A stretch of 47,768 nucleotides of DNA from Deltaproteobacteria bacterium (GCA_021817345.1 JAKAVC010000061.1:1-47768), one strand, 5' to 3'; positions 17,494 to 25,176 are shown, counted from the stretch's first letter. Made by a program: numbers and translations. The notes: a model not told the origin generated them from the letters alone.

Positions 17494-18702
17494 ATGGAAG
17501 GACCGCTCAGCGGTGTGCGCGTGGTCGAGCTTGCCATGTGGGTTGCCGGTCCCTCGACTGCGGCTGTGCTTGGCGATTGGGGTGCGACCGTAATCAAGCT
17601 CGAAGATCCCAATGGCGGCGATCCAATCCGCGGCATGACCACCCGCGCGATGGGCGACGGCGAACGGGTCCGTCCGCCCTACGAACTCGACAACCGCAAC
17701 AAGCGCTCGGTTGCGGTCGATCTGCGGCGTCCCGAGGGCCTTGAGTTCGCGATGAAGCTTATCGAGCGCGCCGACGTGTTTGTCACCAACCTGCGCTCCG
17801 AGGCGCTCTCGCGCATGAAACTCGACTACGCCTCGCTGTCGGCGCGCAACCCGCGCCTGGTCTATGCCGCGCTCAACGGCTACGGCCATCGCGGACCCGA
17901 CCGCGACCGTCCCGCCTTCGACTACGCGGCCGCCTGGGCGCGCTCGGGCCTGATGGCGACGATTGCGGAACCGGGCGAGGCGCCACCCGCGCAGCGCCCC
18001 GGCATGATCGATCACGCCGCCGGTCTCGGCCTGGCTGGCGCGATTTCGGCGGCGCTTTTTCAGCGCGAAAAGACCAGTCGCGGATGCGAGGTCAGGATCT
18101 CGCTGTTCGCGATGGGGCTTTGGATGAACGCGACCGACCTCACGATCGGCCTTATCAGCGGGCGGGCGCCCACGCCCGAGAGCCGGCTCGAACCGACCAA
18201 TCCGCTGTGGAACCGCTATCGATGTCAGGACGGCCGTTGGCTCTATTTGGTGATGCCGCAGGCTGACCGTCATTGGCCCGACTTCTGCGCCGCGCTCGGA
18301 CATGAGGATTGGAAAACCGACCAGCGCTTTTCCGATTCCATGGCGCGCCGACAGAACAATCGCGCGCTCGCCAAAGAGATAAGCTCGATAATCGCGACGC
18401 GCCCGCTTTCGGGATGGGCGCCGATCCTCGACCTCAACAACCTCATCTGGGCGCCGGTTCAGACCGACGCCGAGGTGCTTGACGATCCGCAGGCCCACGC
18501 TATCGGTGCGTTCGTTCCGGTCGAAAACGCCTCTGTTCCCGGATGTCGCGTGGTTGCAAGCCCGGTCGAGTTCGACAATCGCACGGCGACCGCCTATGCG
18601 GCGGCGCCGGACCTGGGCCAGAACACCGAGGAGGTCGCACTCGAGGTGGGGCTCTCCTGGGAGCAGATCGCGAGGCTTAAAAGCGCGGGCGTCCTGGGTT
18701 GA
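17494..18702 (+). CDS. Family III CoA-transferase (CaiB/BaiF type)
   Basis: A 402-residue class III CoA-transferase, which moves CoA between acyl-CoA and a carboxylic acid. The N-terminus (GVRVVELAMWVAGP, then LGDWGATVIKLEDP) and the NKRSVAVDLRRPEG block are diagnostic. The catalytic aspartate that forms the mixed anhydride is most likely Asp143 in AFDYAAAWARSG. The start ATG at 17494 is preceded by AGGCGGGGAG; the longer frame from 17389 is not supported. The substrate cannot be deduced; the nearby acyl-CoA degradation genes suggest activation of an organic acid. A hairpin with a T-run follows the stop codon. Confidence 0.88.
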   Translation: MEGPLSGVRVVELAMWVAGPSTAAVLGDWGATVIKLEDPNGGDPIRGMTTRAMGDGERVRPPYELDNRNKRSVAVDLRRPEGLEFAMKLIERADVFVTNLRSEALSRMKLDYASLSARNPRLVYAALNGYGHRGPDRDRPAFDYAAAWARSGLMATIAEPGEAPPAQRPGMIDHAAGLGLAGAISAALFQREKTSRGCEVRISLFAMGLWMNATDLTIGLISGRAPTPESRLEPTNPLWNRYRCQDGRWLYLVMPQADRHWPDFCAALGHEDWKTDQRFSDSMARRQNNRALAKEISSIIATRPLSGWAPILDLNNLIWAPVQTDAEVLDDPQAHAIGAFVPVENASVPGCRVVASPVEFDNRTATAYAAAPDLGQNTEEVALEVGLSWEQIARLKSAGVLG

Positions 18703-18723
18703 GAGTAAAATTCGGGACAGGCC

Positions 18724-18772
18724 CCGCCGAATAGCAAAATTCCTTCAATTTCAAGGAATTTCGGCGCTTTTT
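18724..18772 (+). terminator. Rho-independent terminator after the CoA-transferase gene
   Basis: A nine-base inverted repeat AAATTCCTT / AAGGAATTT (18737-18745 and 18753-18761) with a seven-base loop. It is flanked by a second pairing CGCCG / CGGCG and followed by CTTTTT at 18767-18772. It starts 22 bases after the stop at 18702. Confidence 0.75.
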
Positions 18773-18851
18773 GGCCGATTGTTTGACGCTCAAGCGAATG
18801 CGCTCGTATGATTCCCTCACGCTTTCATCTTAATCGGAGGGTTCGCAAACC

Positions 18852-19358
18852 GTGCGCATGGTCGTTCCGCCCCTGACCCATCGCAGAGCCATCGATCGCA
18901 ATTTGGCGGAATTTTTCCGCAATCACCGCCACGCGGCGTTCAGGCGCGCTCTTTCCGAGCTATGCCGTTTCTACAACGTCAAATTGCCCAGAATCGAATG
19001 GTTCGAGTACCTCGATTGGGGAAAAACCGCCGGCAAGACCTACGAGGACGGCCGTATCCACCTGATCCACCCCGAAAACTGGAAACGCGGGCGCGTGTAC
19101 AAGACCGAACGGATGTGGATCCAGACCCTCTATCACGAGATGGGCCACTATCTTCTGTGGACCGACGCCGAGCGCAAGGCCGATGTGTTCCAGCGCCGGA
19201 TGGTGCGCGGACTGCGCGACGCGCGCTCGCGAAGAGCATCTGCGGTCGCGAGCAAGCGCAAAGCCGCGCTGCGGCCTCGCAAACGCCGCAGCCGCGCGGC
19301 CTGCGGCCGCCCGCGACGGGCGGTCGCAAGCCGTGCACGCACCAAGCGAAGGGCGTAA
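18852..19358 (+). CDS. HExxH metalloprotease-like protein with histone-like basic tail
   Basis: A 168-residue protein in two parts. Residues 1 to about 118 form a compact domain with an HEMGH motif (within QTLYHEMGHYLLWTDAERKAD), the zincin HExxH pattern with a downstream acidic/Lys-Asp stretch. Together with the small size this recalls SprT- or ImmA-like predicted metallopeptidases, but I cannot place it in a named family. From about residue 120 the chain is almost only Arg, Lys, Ala and Ser, with a resemblance to the tails of H1-like bacterial proteins, so nucleic-acid binding is a reasonable inference. The GTG start at 18852 has CGGAGGG about ten bases upstream; an ATG two codons later also exists. 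Confidence 0.65.
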   Translation: MRMVVPPLTHRRAIDRNLAEFFRNHRHAAFRRALSELCRFYNVKLPRIEWFEYLDWGKTAGKTYEDGRIHLIHPENWKRGRVYKTERMWIQTLYHEMGHYLLWTDAERKADVFQRRMVRGLRDARSRRASAVASKRKAALRPRKRRSRAACGRPRRAVASRARTKRRA

Positions 19359-19376
19359 AATAACGGAACGATCGCG

Positions 19377-19925
19377 ATGGCGCAGAAGCCCAATGTGGAA
19401 AATCGATGGTGGGTCGAAACCACCGTCAAGAAGCCCCGCAAAGGCAAGTCCGAGAGCGAGATGCCCAAGCTCCCGGTTGCGATGGGCTTCTACCAGGTCG
19501 CCCGTGACTACGAACAAGACAAGGCCAAGGAAGACCTCACCGACAACAATCTCCGTATCGCACGCCAGGCCAACCCCGCTCAGGGCGAGTGGGCTTACGT
19601 GCCGATGACGGAGGAGCATTATCCGCCCCATCTCATCAAGCGTATCAAGGAAGAATTTCGCCTCCCGCGCGAGGCTCGCGGTATCGTCCTCGACCACGGC
19701 CGCGTCGTCCGGCTCCTCATCTGCGGCCCGCAAATCGAGGACTGGATGATCGATGTCACGCTTGGCGAAGAGCCTTCGGTCGACGTTTACGTGTGGGGAA
19801 CGATGTACCGCGAGCGGCTCTTCAAGCGCGCCGAGGACACGCTCAAGCAGGCGCGGAGATGGGCGATCAACCTGCTGAAGAATCCGCCGCCGCGCGACGA
19901 ACCCTTCCGCGGCGCCCTGCTGTAG
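19377..19925 (+). CDS. Conserved hypothetical protein
   Basis: A 182-residue soluble protein with no signal peptide or membrane segment. It has mixed charge, with a Lys-rich N-terminus, central segments such as EHYPPHLIKRIKEEFRLP and RGIVLDHGRVVRLLICGP, and a helical C-terminus (RLFKRAEDTLKQARRWAINLL). I do not recognise a family with known function. The coding character is good and the ATG at 19377 lies 18 bases after the HExxH gene, so the two are probably in one operon and may act together. Confidence 0.6.
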   Translation: MAQKPNVENRWWVETTVKKPRKGKSESEMPKLPVAMGFYQVARDYEQDKAKEDLTDNNLRIARQANPAQGEWAYVPMTEEHYPPHLIKRIKEEFRLPREARGIVLDHGRVVRLLICGPQIEDWMIDVTLGEEPSVDVYVWGTMYRERLFKRAEDTLKQARRWAINLLKNPPPRDEPFRGALL

Positions 19926-19985
19926 GAAAAATCACGCAGATTCCCGTCCGACTCAACTAAGGGCCGCGCGGAGTAGCTTGCGCGG

Positions 19986-20417
19986 TTACCGGGGAAACTG
20001 CACCGTCGCGGTTCCCGTCACCATCCGCTCCCCGTCCTCGTTCTCGATCCAGAGATCGATTTCGCAGGCGCGTTCCTCGGGATAGGTGTGGGTCACGAAA
20101 CCCTGCAGGCTAATCGTGTGGTCGGGCTGCACCAGGACCCGGTAGGTCGTGCCGATCCTGACGATGCGGGCGCCGCTTTGCCCGATCCAGTCGGTCACGA
20201 GCTTGGTCAGCAGGCCAAGGCTCATGTTGCCGGGGACGATCATTCCGGGCAGGCCTTCCTTGCGCGCACCCTCGTCATCGGTGAAGCGCGGCGCGTCAAG
20301 CCCGCACGCGCGCGCGTACCGGCGCGCCTGCTCCTTGCTGAGGAACATCTGCTCGGGACCGATCGCGGCTCCGATCTGCACGTTCTCGAACTTGTCTATG
20401 GTAGCGAGGTTCGACAT
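19986..20417 (-). CDS. MaoC-like hot-dog protein, (R)-hydratase/dehydratase-like
   Basis: A 143-residue single hot-dog-fold protein of the MaoC-like dehydratase group; these hydrate enoyl-CoA or form the partner chain of such enzymes. The hot-dog helix region (residues about 28-65) reads EQARRYARACGLDAPRFTDDEGARKEG and then MIVPGNMSLGLL. The canonical Asp-His dyad of (R)-hydratases (GDxNPxHxD) is not preserved: the His position is Phe/Arg. It is the last gene of the minus-strand operon, eight bases after another hot-dog gene, and the two probably form a heteromer, as with ChsH1-ChsH2N or HadAB. Confidence 0.75.
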   Translation of the reverse strand: MSNLATIDKFENVQIGAAIGPEQMFLSKEQARRYARACGLDAPRFTDDEGARKEGLPGMIVPGNMSLGLLTKLVTDWIGQSGARIVRIGTTYRVLVQPDHTISLQGFVTHTYPEERACEIDLWIENEDGERMVTGTATVQFPR

Positions 20418-20425
20418 CGGGGTTC

Positions 20426-20869
20426 TCAGGTGCGATGCATGAAGCGATGGTCGATGTGGGCGACCACTTCGCCACGCTGGTTTTTGAGCGTCGAGCGCAC
20501 GACCACGAACACCATCGAGCCGCTTCGCCCGGTCTTCTCGTAGATTTCCTTCACCGAGGAGTTGAGCGTGACCTGGTCGCCGGGACGGAGGGGCGAGATA
20601 AACTCCACGTCCTTGCCGGCGTCGAATCCCGAGCGCCCGAAGCGGGGGATGTTCTGGAAGAAATGGCGTCCGTTGCGAAACGTAATCGCAAACGAAGGCG
20701 GCGCGACAATTCCGCCGTAGGGACCCTTCTTCGCGGCTTCCTCGTCGGTGTAAAGCGGGTTGGTCTCGCCGAGCGCCTCGCAGAAGTTGCGAATCATCTC
20801 CGGCGTGACCGTAACCGGTTCCGTTATCTCAAAAACCTTGCCGATAAGGGCGGGATCGTAATCAACCAC
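20426..20869 (-). CDS. FAS1-like dehydratase/MaoC N-terminal hot-dog protein
   Basis: A 147-residue hot-dog protein related to the N-terminal half of type 2 hydratases (FAS1-like dehydratase, PF13452 group). Its motif GETNPLYTDEEAAKKGPYGG followed by VAPPSFAI is characteristic; the catalytic His of true hydratases is Tyr here (NPLY), as in non-catalytic substrate-binding chains. The start I favour is GTG at 20869, which has AAGAGAG eight bases upstream and overlaps the PHP gene by eight bases. A TTG at 20887 would give a six-residue longer protein. Likely partner of the next hot-dog gene. Confidence 0.75.
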   Translation of the reverse strand: MVDYDPALIGKVFEITEPVTVTPEMIRNFCEALGETNPLYTDEEAAKKGPYGGIVAPPSFAITFRNGRHFFQNIPRFGRSGFDAGKDVEFISPLRPGDQVTLNSSVKEIYEKTGRSGSMVFVVVRSTLKNQRGEVVAHIDHRFMHRT

Positions 20870-21557
20870 GATGTTCGCTCTCTTCAACGGGTTCGGCGCG
20901 CCGCACCTGCGGACGCTTGGGACGGAAATCCACCGGTTCGTAATTGCCGGTCTTCAGCTCGCGCACCAGGTCTTCGATCGTCTTGACGTCGGCCTCGAAG
21001 CGCGTCGCGCAAAGCCCGATAAGGCTGACCAGGTGGCTGTCGGAGCCGCCGGTGGCCTTGTAGCCGAACTTGGCGATCAGCTCGGCGCTGCGCTCGTTCT
21101 CGCCCTTGCGCGAACCGCCGTTGAGCCTCTCGACCGCGATGACGTTATCGAGCGCGGGCTTGCGCTGGTAATGCTCGAACAGCCCGACGTTCGGGCGCCC
21201 GGGATGGCACGGCACGACGATTCCGCCCATCCTCGCCACTTCGTCGATAAGCTCCTGCGCGGGCAGATAGACGTTGGCGAAGTCAAAACGGCTCGCGATG
21301 TCATCATTGACGCCGAAGACCAGCATGTGGCCGTAGTCGGTTTCGACCTCGGCCGCCTTGAGCACCATGATTTGATACTTGTCTTCGAGCGCGCGGTAGT
21401 CGCTGTCGGGATTCCACTGCCGATGCTCGGTCAGGACGATCCCGTCGAGCGGGAGATGCTGGCGCCGAAGCTTGATCCAGTTGAGGTAGGCCTCTACCGG
21501 TGCACGGCTGTCTTCGGAAGCTTCGCTGTGCGAATGAAGGTCAAGGATTGTTGGCAC
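20862..21557 (-). CDS. PHP-domain metal-dependent hydrolase
   Basis: A 231-residue stand-alone PHP-domain protein, a predicted phosphoesterase. The metal-ligand set looks complete: HSH in DLHSHSE near the N-terminus, His in LTEHRQW, Glu in AAEVETDYGH, His in GHMLVFG, His in VPCHPGRPN and the closing Asp-x-His in GSDSHL. PHP proteins of this size cleave phosphate esters of sugars, nucleotides or histidinol phosphate; the substrate here is unknown. Its place inside a thiolase/DUF35/hot-dog operon is unusual. The start is GTG at 21557. The end overlaps the next gene. Confidence 0.82.
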   Translation of the reverse strand: MPTILDLHSHSEASEDSRAPVEAYLNWIKLRRQHLPLDGIVLTEHRQWNPDSDYRALEDKYQIMVLKAAEVETDYGHMLVFGVNDDIASRFDFANVYLPAQELIDEVARMGGIVVPCHPGRPNVGLFEHYQRKPALDNVIAVERLNGGSRKGENERSAELIAKFGYKATGGSDSHLVSLIGLCATRFEADVKTIEDLVRELKTGNYEPVDFRPKRPQVRRAEPVEESEHRG

Positions 21558-21571
21558 GAGAAAAGGTTTCC

Positions 21572-21994
21572 TTACCTCGCCGGGCGAAATTTCGCGAGCG
21601 TCACCTCGGGAGTGACATCCTCGTATACGACCTCGACGGGCATCCCTATTTTAACGTCTTCAGGGCGGCAGTCGACAAGGTTGGTGAGCATTTTTATCCC
21701 CTCGTCGAGCTCCACGTAAGCCATCACATAGGGCAGCGATTCGCGAAACCCCGGCGCCTGGTTCTGATACGTTACGGTGAACGTGTAAACCTTGCCCCTG
21801 CCGGCGCATCGCACCCACTCGGTACGCTCCGACAGGCATTGCGTGCACAGCGCGCGCGGATAATAGCGGGTCGCGCCGCACTCGCGGCACTTCTGGATAT
21901 ACAGCTCGTGGCGCTGAAGCGCCTCCCACCACGGGCGGTTTTCCTCGTCGATATGAGGTAGCGGTTTCGAATACTTCTTCTGCTGTTCAGCCAT
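21572..21994 (-). CDS. DUF35 zinc-ribbon/OB-fold protein, partner of the thiolase-like protein
   Basis: A 140-residue protein with the DUF35 architecture: an N-terminal helix (RPWWEALQRHELYIQKC), a rubredoxin-like zinc ribbon with CRECG and CTQCL, then an OB-fold acyl-CoA-binding domain. Such proteins bind thiolase-fold enzymes and contribute to CoA recognition; the C-terminal domain of mycobacterial ChsH2 is one and is needed by the aldolase Ltp2. The gene follows the thiolase-like gene by 15 bases, the standard arrangement. Function as a subunit of that enzyme is inference from family and context. Confidence 0.88.
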   Translation of the reverse strand: MAEQQKKYSKPLPHIDEENRPWWEALQRHELYIQKCRECGATRYYPRALCTQCLSERTEWVRCAGRGKVYTFTVTYQNQAPGFRESLPYVMAYVELDEGIKMLTNLVDCRPEDVKIGMPVEVVYEDVTPEVTLAKFRPAR

Positions 21995-22009
21995 CGCCTT
22001 ACATCCGCC

Positions 22010-23170
22010 TCACTGGTTGGAGAGAATCAGCGTAGCGCCCGAATGCCGCGTGCCGAGCGTGCCGCCCGTGCCATGCACCAGCGCGACGTTGCAATCCCTT
22101 ACCTGGCGCGGGCCGCATTCGCCGCGAAGCTGCCTGGCCGCCTCGATCACGAGGAAGATCCCGCGCATCCCCGGATGATTCGAGGACAACCCGCCGCCGT
22201 CGGTGTTGCACGGCAATTCCCCGTCGAAGCGAAGCCTGCCGCCCTGGACGAACGCCCCGCCCTCGCCGCGTTTGCAGAAACCCAGGTTCTCGAGCGTGGC
22301 GAGCACCGTGATCGTGAAAGAATCGTAAATCATCGCAAGGTCGATGTCCTTGTGCGTTACGCCCGCGCGCTCGAAGGCGAGCCGGCCCGATTGCGCCGGC
22401 GCTATCTCGAGGAAGTCGCGATGCCCGTCGGCGACGTGGCGAACCGTCTCACCGGTGCCAAGGACGTACACCGGCTTCTTCCTGAGGTCGCGCGCCCGCT
22501 CGGCTGAAGTGATTACCAGCGCGCCGCCGCCGTCGGAGATAATGCAGCAGTCGAGCAGGTGCAGCGGCGAGGAAATTATCCGCGAAGCCAGCACGTCACC
22601 GACCGTGATGGGTTCGCGATACTTCGCCACCGGGTTCATCGAGGCATGAAGCCGCATCGTGACCGCGATCTCGGCGAGCTGCTCGGAGGTCGTGCCGTAT
22701 TCGTGCATGTGCCTCTGCGCGACCATCGCGTACGAGCCGACCGTGGTCGGACCGAACGGGATCTCGTACTGATCGCACGGATCGCCGCCGCCGCCCGCGC
22801 CGCCGGTGCCGATTGCGAAACGCGAGGACGCCGCCGTTGAGCCGTAAACCACCACGCACACGCTGCACAGGCCCGCCGCGATCGCCGCGGCCGCATGCGC
22901 CGTGTGCGCGACGAACGACGAGCCTCCGATCGAGGTCGAATCGACGAAGTTGGGCGTCAGGTTCATGTAGTCGCAGAAGCCGACGATCCCCATGCCGCTC
23001 ATCCCGATCCCGGTCGTGCACAGGCCGTCGACGTCCTTGATCGTAAGCCCCGCATCCGCAAGCGCTCCGCGGATGCTCTCGGCCATGATCTGGAACATGC
23101 TCTTGTCGGGAGCAAAACGGGTCGGATGCTCGTAAGCCCCTGCAACCGCTGCTTTTCGGCTGAGACTCAT
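22010..23170 (-). CDS. Thiolase-fold protein lacking the nucleophilic cysteine (SCP-x/Ltp2-like)
   Basis: A 386-residue member of the thiolase superfamily in the lipid-transfer (SCP-x/Ltp2) branch. The region of the normal nucleophile reads VDSTSIGGSSF, without Cys, and the C-terminal CxG loop is replaced by VHGTGGTLGTRHSG, so ordinary thiolysis or condensation is unlikely. It keeps IYDSFT (in place of the NEAF motif) and the SNHPGMRG segment. Ltp2, which lacks the cysteines in the same way, is a retro-aldolase that works with a DUF35 protein; the DUF35 gene follows here. I therefore favour an acyl-CoA aldolase role. The start ATG at 23170 gives the standard N-terminus; the frame from 23464 extends into the hydrolase gene and is rejected. 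Confidence 0.85.
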   Translation of the reverse strand: MSLSRKAAVAGAYEHPTRFAPDKSMFQIMAESIRGALADAGLTIKDVDGLCTTGIGMSGMGIVGFCDYMNLTPNFVDSTSIGGSSFVAHTAHAAAAIAAGLCSVCVVVYGSTAASSRFAIGTGGAGGGGDPCDQYEIPFGPTTVGSYAMVAQRHMHEYGTTSEQLAEIAVTMRLHASMNPVAKYREPITVGDVLASRIISSPLHLLDCCIISDGGGALVITSAERARDLRKKPVYVLGTGETVRHVADGHRDFLEIAPAQSGRLAFERAGVTHKDIDLAMIYDSFTITVLATLENLGFCKRGEGGAFVQGGRLRFDGELPCNTDGGGLSSNHPGMRGIFLVIEAARQLRGECGPRQVRDCNVALVHGTGGTLGTRHSGATLILSNQ

Positions 23171-23181
23171 TGCTCGTTTAC

Positions 23182-23997
23182 CTATCGAAGTTCGGAGAGG
23201 AATTTCGCGAGCGCGGCATTGACCTCGGCCGGGCGCTCGGTCGGAAGGTTGTGCGCGGCGTCGGCGATCACTTCGAGCCTCGCCCCGCGTATCTTCTGCT
23301 TTATAAGCTCGGCGTCGTCGACGGTCGTAACGCCGTCGTCCGCGCCCGCCATTATCAGCGTTGGCGCAGAAATCCCGCCGATTGCGTCGCGCAGGTCCAC
23401 CTCCGCGCACGCCTTGACGTCGGTGTAGCGCACGCGCGGGTCGGTCTTTATCTGCTCCATCCATCCTTCGCGAATAACCGCGAAGTTGTCCTTGACGGTC
23501 TTCGGCGAATATCCGTCGGTAACGAACGCCTGCGGCGCGCGGCCGATCGTAACCGCGCGCAGGCCCTCGATTCGCTCCGGCGGGATGTTGAACTTCGCCG
23601 CCGTCGCCATCAGAACCAGCGCTCCGACGCGAGCGGGATGACGCACGGCCAGATCCATCGCGATCGCCCCGCCCATCGAGCGGCCCGCGATCACCGCCGA
23701 TTTCATCTCAAGCGCGTCCATCAGATGCGCGACGAAGTCCGCGTACTCGGCGATCGAAGCGAGCCCTTCCGTGCCGGATGAACGCCCATGACCCGGCAGG
23801 TCGGGAGCCACCGGGCTATGCGAAGCGCCGAAATACTCGATCTGGTTGTGCCAGCTATGGCCGTTGGAGCCCGCCGCGTGCAGAAAAAGGATCTTCCGCC
23901 CGCGGGAAAAATCCGGCACCACGTCGGGCAGCGTGGTCTTGCCCGCATAGTGGTAATAGATGGCGTAGCCGTTCACATGGGTATACTTGGTCGGCAT
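23182..23997 (-). CDS. Alpha/beta-hydrolase
   Basis: A 271-residue alpha/beta-hydrolase-fold enzyme of the carboxylesterase / C-C bond hydrolase / enol-lactonase type. The catalytic triad can be read as Ser in GRSMGG, Asp in GADDGVT and His in AAHNLP; the oxyanion segment is LHAAGSNGHSW. No signal peptide, so cytoplasmic. ATG at 23997 chosen over TTG at 24006. It begins the tight part of the minus-strand operon, 11 bases before the thiolase-like gene, and may release or open an intermediate of the same pathway; the substrate is not known. Confidence 0.85.
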   Translation of the reverse strand: MPTKYTHVNGYAIYYHYAGKTTLPDVVPDFSRGRKILFLHAAGSNGHSWHNQIEYFGASHSPVAPDLPGHGRSSGTEGLASIAEYADFVAHLMDALEMKSAVIAGRSMGGAIAMDLAVRHPARVGALVLMATAAKFNIPPERIEGLRAVTIGRAPQAFVTDGYSPKTVKDNFAVIREGWMEQIKTDPRVRYTDVKACAEVDLRDAIGGISAPTLIMAGADDGVTTVDDAELIKQKIRGARLEVIADAAHNLPTERPAEVNAALAKFLSELR

Positions 23998-24085
23998 CGG
24001 GGCCAAACTCTCCGCGAACTGCTTTTGACTCGGTTAGGTATTAGGTTCCGCGCGTCTTTGTCAAACGCGGGACCGCCCGGCCATG

Positions 24086-24904
24086 TCAGGAACGGCGCCC
24101 GAGCAATATCCGCTCTTCAAGCGCAAAACGATGTCCGCCGAGAAGCGTCCGCATCTCGGCCAGAAGCCGTTCGGCCGAGGCGCGCGCCTCGTTGCTCGCG
24201 ACCGGCATCCATCTGATATGCACCCACTGCTCGATCGCGGGCCATCCGACCTCGAAGCCCGGCGCAATCGTTTCGACTGAAAGACCGGCCGAAAGGAACG
24301 CCTCGCGATGGCGCTCTTCGCGAACCACCGAATCGCGAAGACGACGGACGCGTCCGAAGACAGCGCCTTCGAACTCGTTCCATCGCGATTCGCCTATCGC
24401 TCCGCGCAGCGCCTCGCGAATCCGCCCTTGTCCCACGGTTGCGAAGAGGACGCCGTCCACGCAAAGGCATCGCGCAAGCCGGGTTACGGCCGCTTCGACG
24501 TCCGCGACGAATGGCAGCACGTGGCTTGCGAATATGAAGTCGAGGCTCGCGTCGCGAAACGGCGGCCAGCTCGCGTCCGCACGCGCCAGTCCCGTGATAC
24601 CGGTAGCTCGCCGGCGTGCTTCGGCGAGCATTTCGGGCAGCAGATCGGCGCCGACCACCGTGCGGCCTGCCGCCGCCGAAGCGAATTCGGCGAGATAGCG
24701 GCCGTTGCCGCATCCAAGGTCCAGGATGCGGCGGGCGCGGGCGAGGTAGGGCCCAAGCGCGCGCATCACTGCCTCGCGCCGGCGCGCGTAGTACTCGCCT
24801 CCGCCGTAGCTTTCCGCGAGCCGCGCAAAGTGCTCCACCACACTCGCGCGGCCGCGCGACGCCTCAGGACCGGATTCGGCGTTGTCGGGCAACCCGGTGC
24901 TCAC
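24086..24904 (-). CDS. Class I SAM-dependent methyltransferase
   Basis: A 272-residue Rossmann-fold methyltransferase. Motif I is ILDLGCGNGRYLAEF, motif II has the acidic GADLLPEML, and ASWPPFRDASLDFIFASHVL is the ALKBH8/UbiE-like post-motif region. The N-terminal VVEHFARLAESYGGGEYYARRRE resembles enzymes that methylate tRNA wobble uridine or small molecules; I cannot choose. Start is GTG at 24904. It lies 88 bases upstream of the hydrolase and 44 bases downstream of the HTH gene in the same direction, so it may belong to the operon. Confidence 0.82.
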   Translation of the reverse strand: MSTGLPDNAESGPEASRGRASVVEHFARLAESYGGGEYYARRREAVMRALGPYLARARRILDLGCGNGRYLAEFASAAAGRTVVGADLLPEMLAEARRRATGITGLARADASWPPFRDASLDFIFASHVLPFVADVEAAVTRLARCLCVDGVLFATVGQGRIREALRGAIGESRWNEFEGAVFGRVRRLRDSVVREERHREAFLSAGLSVETIAPGFEVGWPAIEQWVHIRWMPVASNEARASAERLLAEMRTLLGGHRFALEERILLGRRS

Positions 24905-24948
24905 CTCGGACCGGATCTATACTCGATTCGGCCCTGGCGCACGACCGC

Positions 24949-25176
24949 TCACACGTGCGGCTTGCGGCCACGGCGCGGAGGTGGTTCAGCAGGACGGATC
25001 GCCTGGCCCTGGCCGTACTCCCATTTTTCGATCGCGACACGGCTGAATCGCCAGGTCGCGCCGACCCGGAAACCGGGGATGAGACCACGCCTTAGGAGCC
25101 GGTAGATGGTCGTCGGGTGAACCCTCAGATGCTCTGAAAGTTCGGCTACTGTGTAGATTTTCTCTTCTCGGGGCAT
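24949..25176 (-). CDS. Small excisionase-type (BldC/MerR-like) helix-turn-helix protein
   Basis: A 75-residue single-domain DNA-binding protein. The sequence YTVAELSEHLRVHPTTIYRL followed by RRGLIPGFRVGATWRFSR and AIEKW is the HTH_17 / excisionase family winged helix, as in BldC. No recombinase is nearby, so a role as a transcriptional regulator is more likely than phage excision. The C-terminal tail is basic and proline-rich. A perfect 16-base palindrome lies 37 bases upstream of the ATG and may be its own operator. It heads the minus-strand operon of methyltransferase, hydrolase and thiolase-like genes. Confidence 0.8.
   Translation of the reverse strand: MPREEKIYTVAELSEHLRVHPTTIYRLLRRGLIPGFRVGATWRFSRVAIEKWEYGQGQAIRPAEPPPRRGRKPHV

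Noticed and set aside
17353-18498. 381-residue minus-strand open frame
   Set aside because: Antisense to the family III CoA-transferase; the plus-strand protein has the catalytic Asp and family motifs.
23171-23464. N-terminal extension of the thiolase-like protein
   Set aside because: Lies inside the alpha/beta-hydrolase gene in another frame; the ATG at 23170 gives the standard family start.
24949-25176. Phage excisionase with an integrated element
   Set aside because: No integrase, phage gene or attachment repeats nearby; the domain is also common in ordinary regulators.
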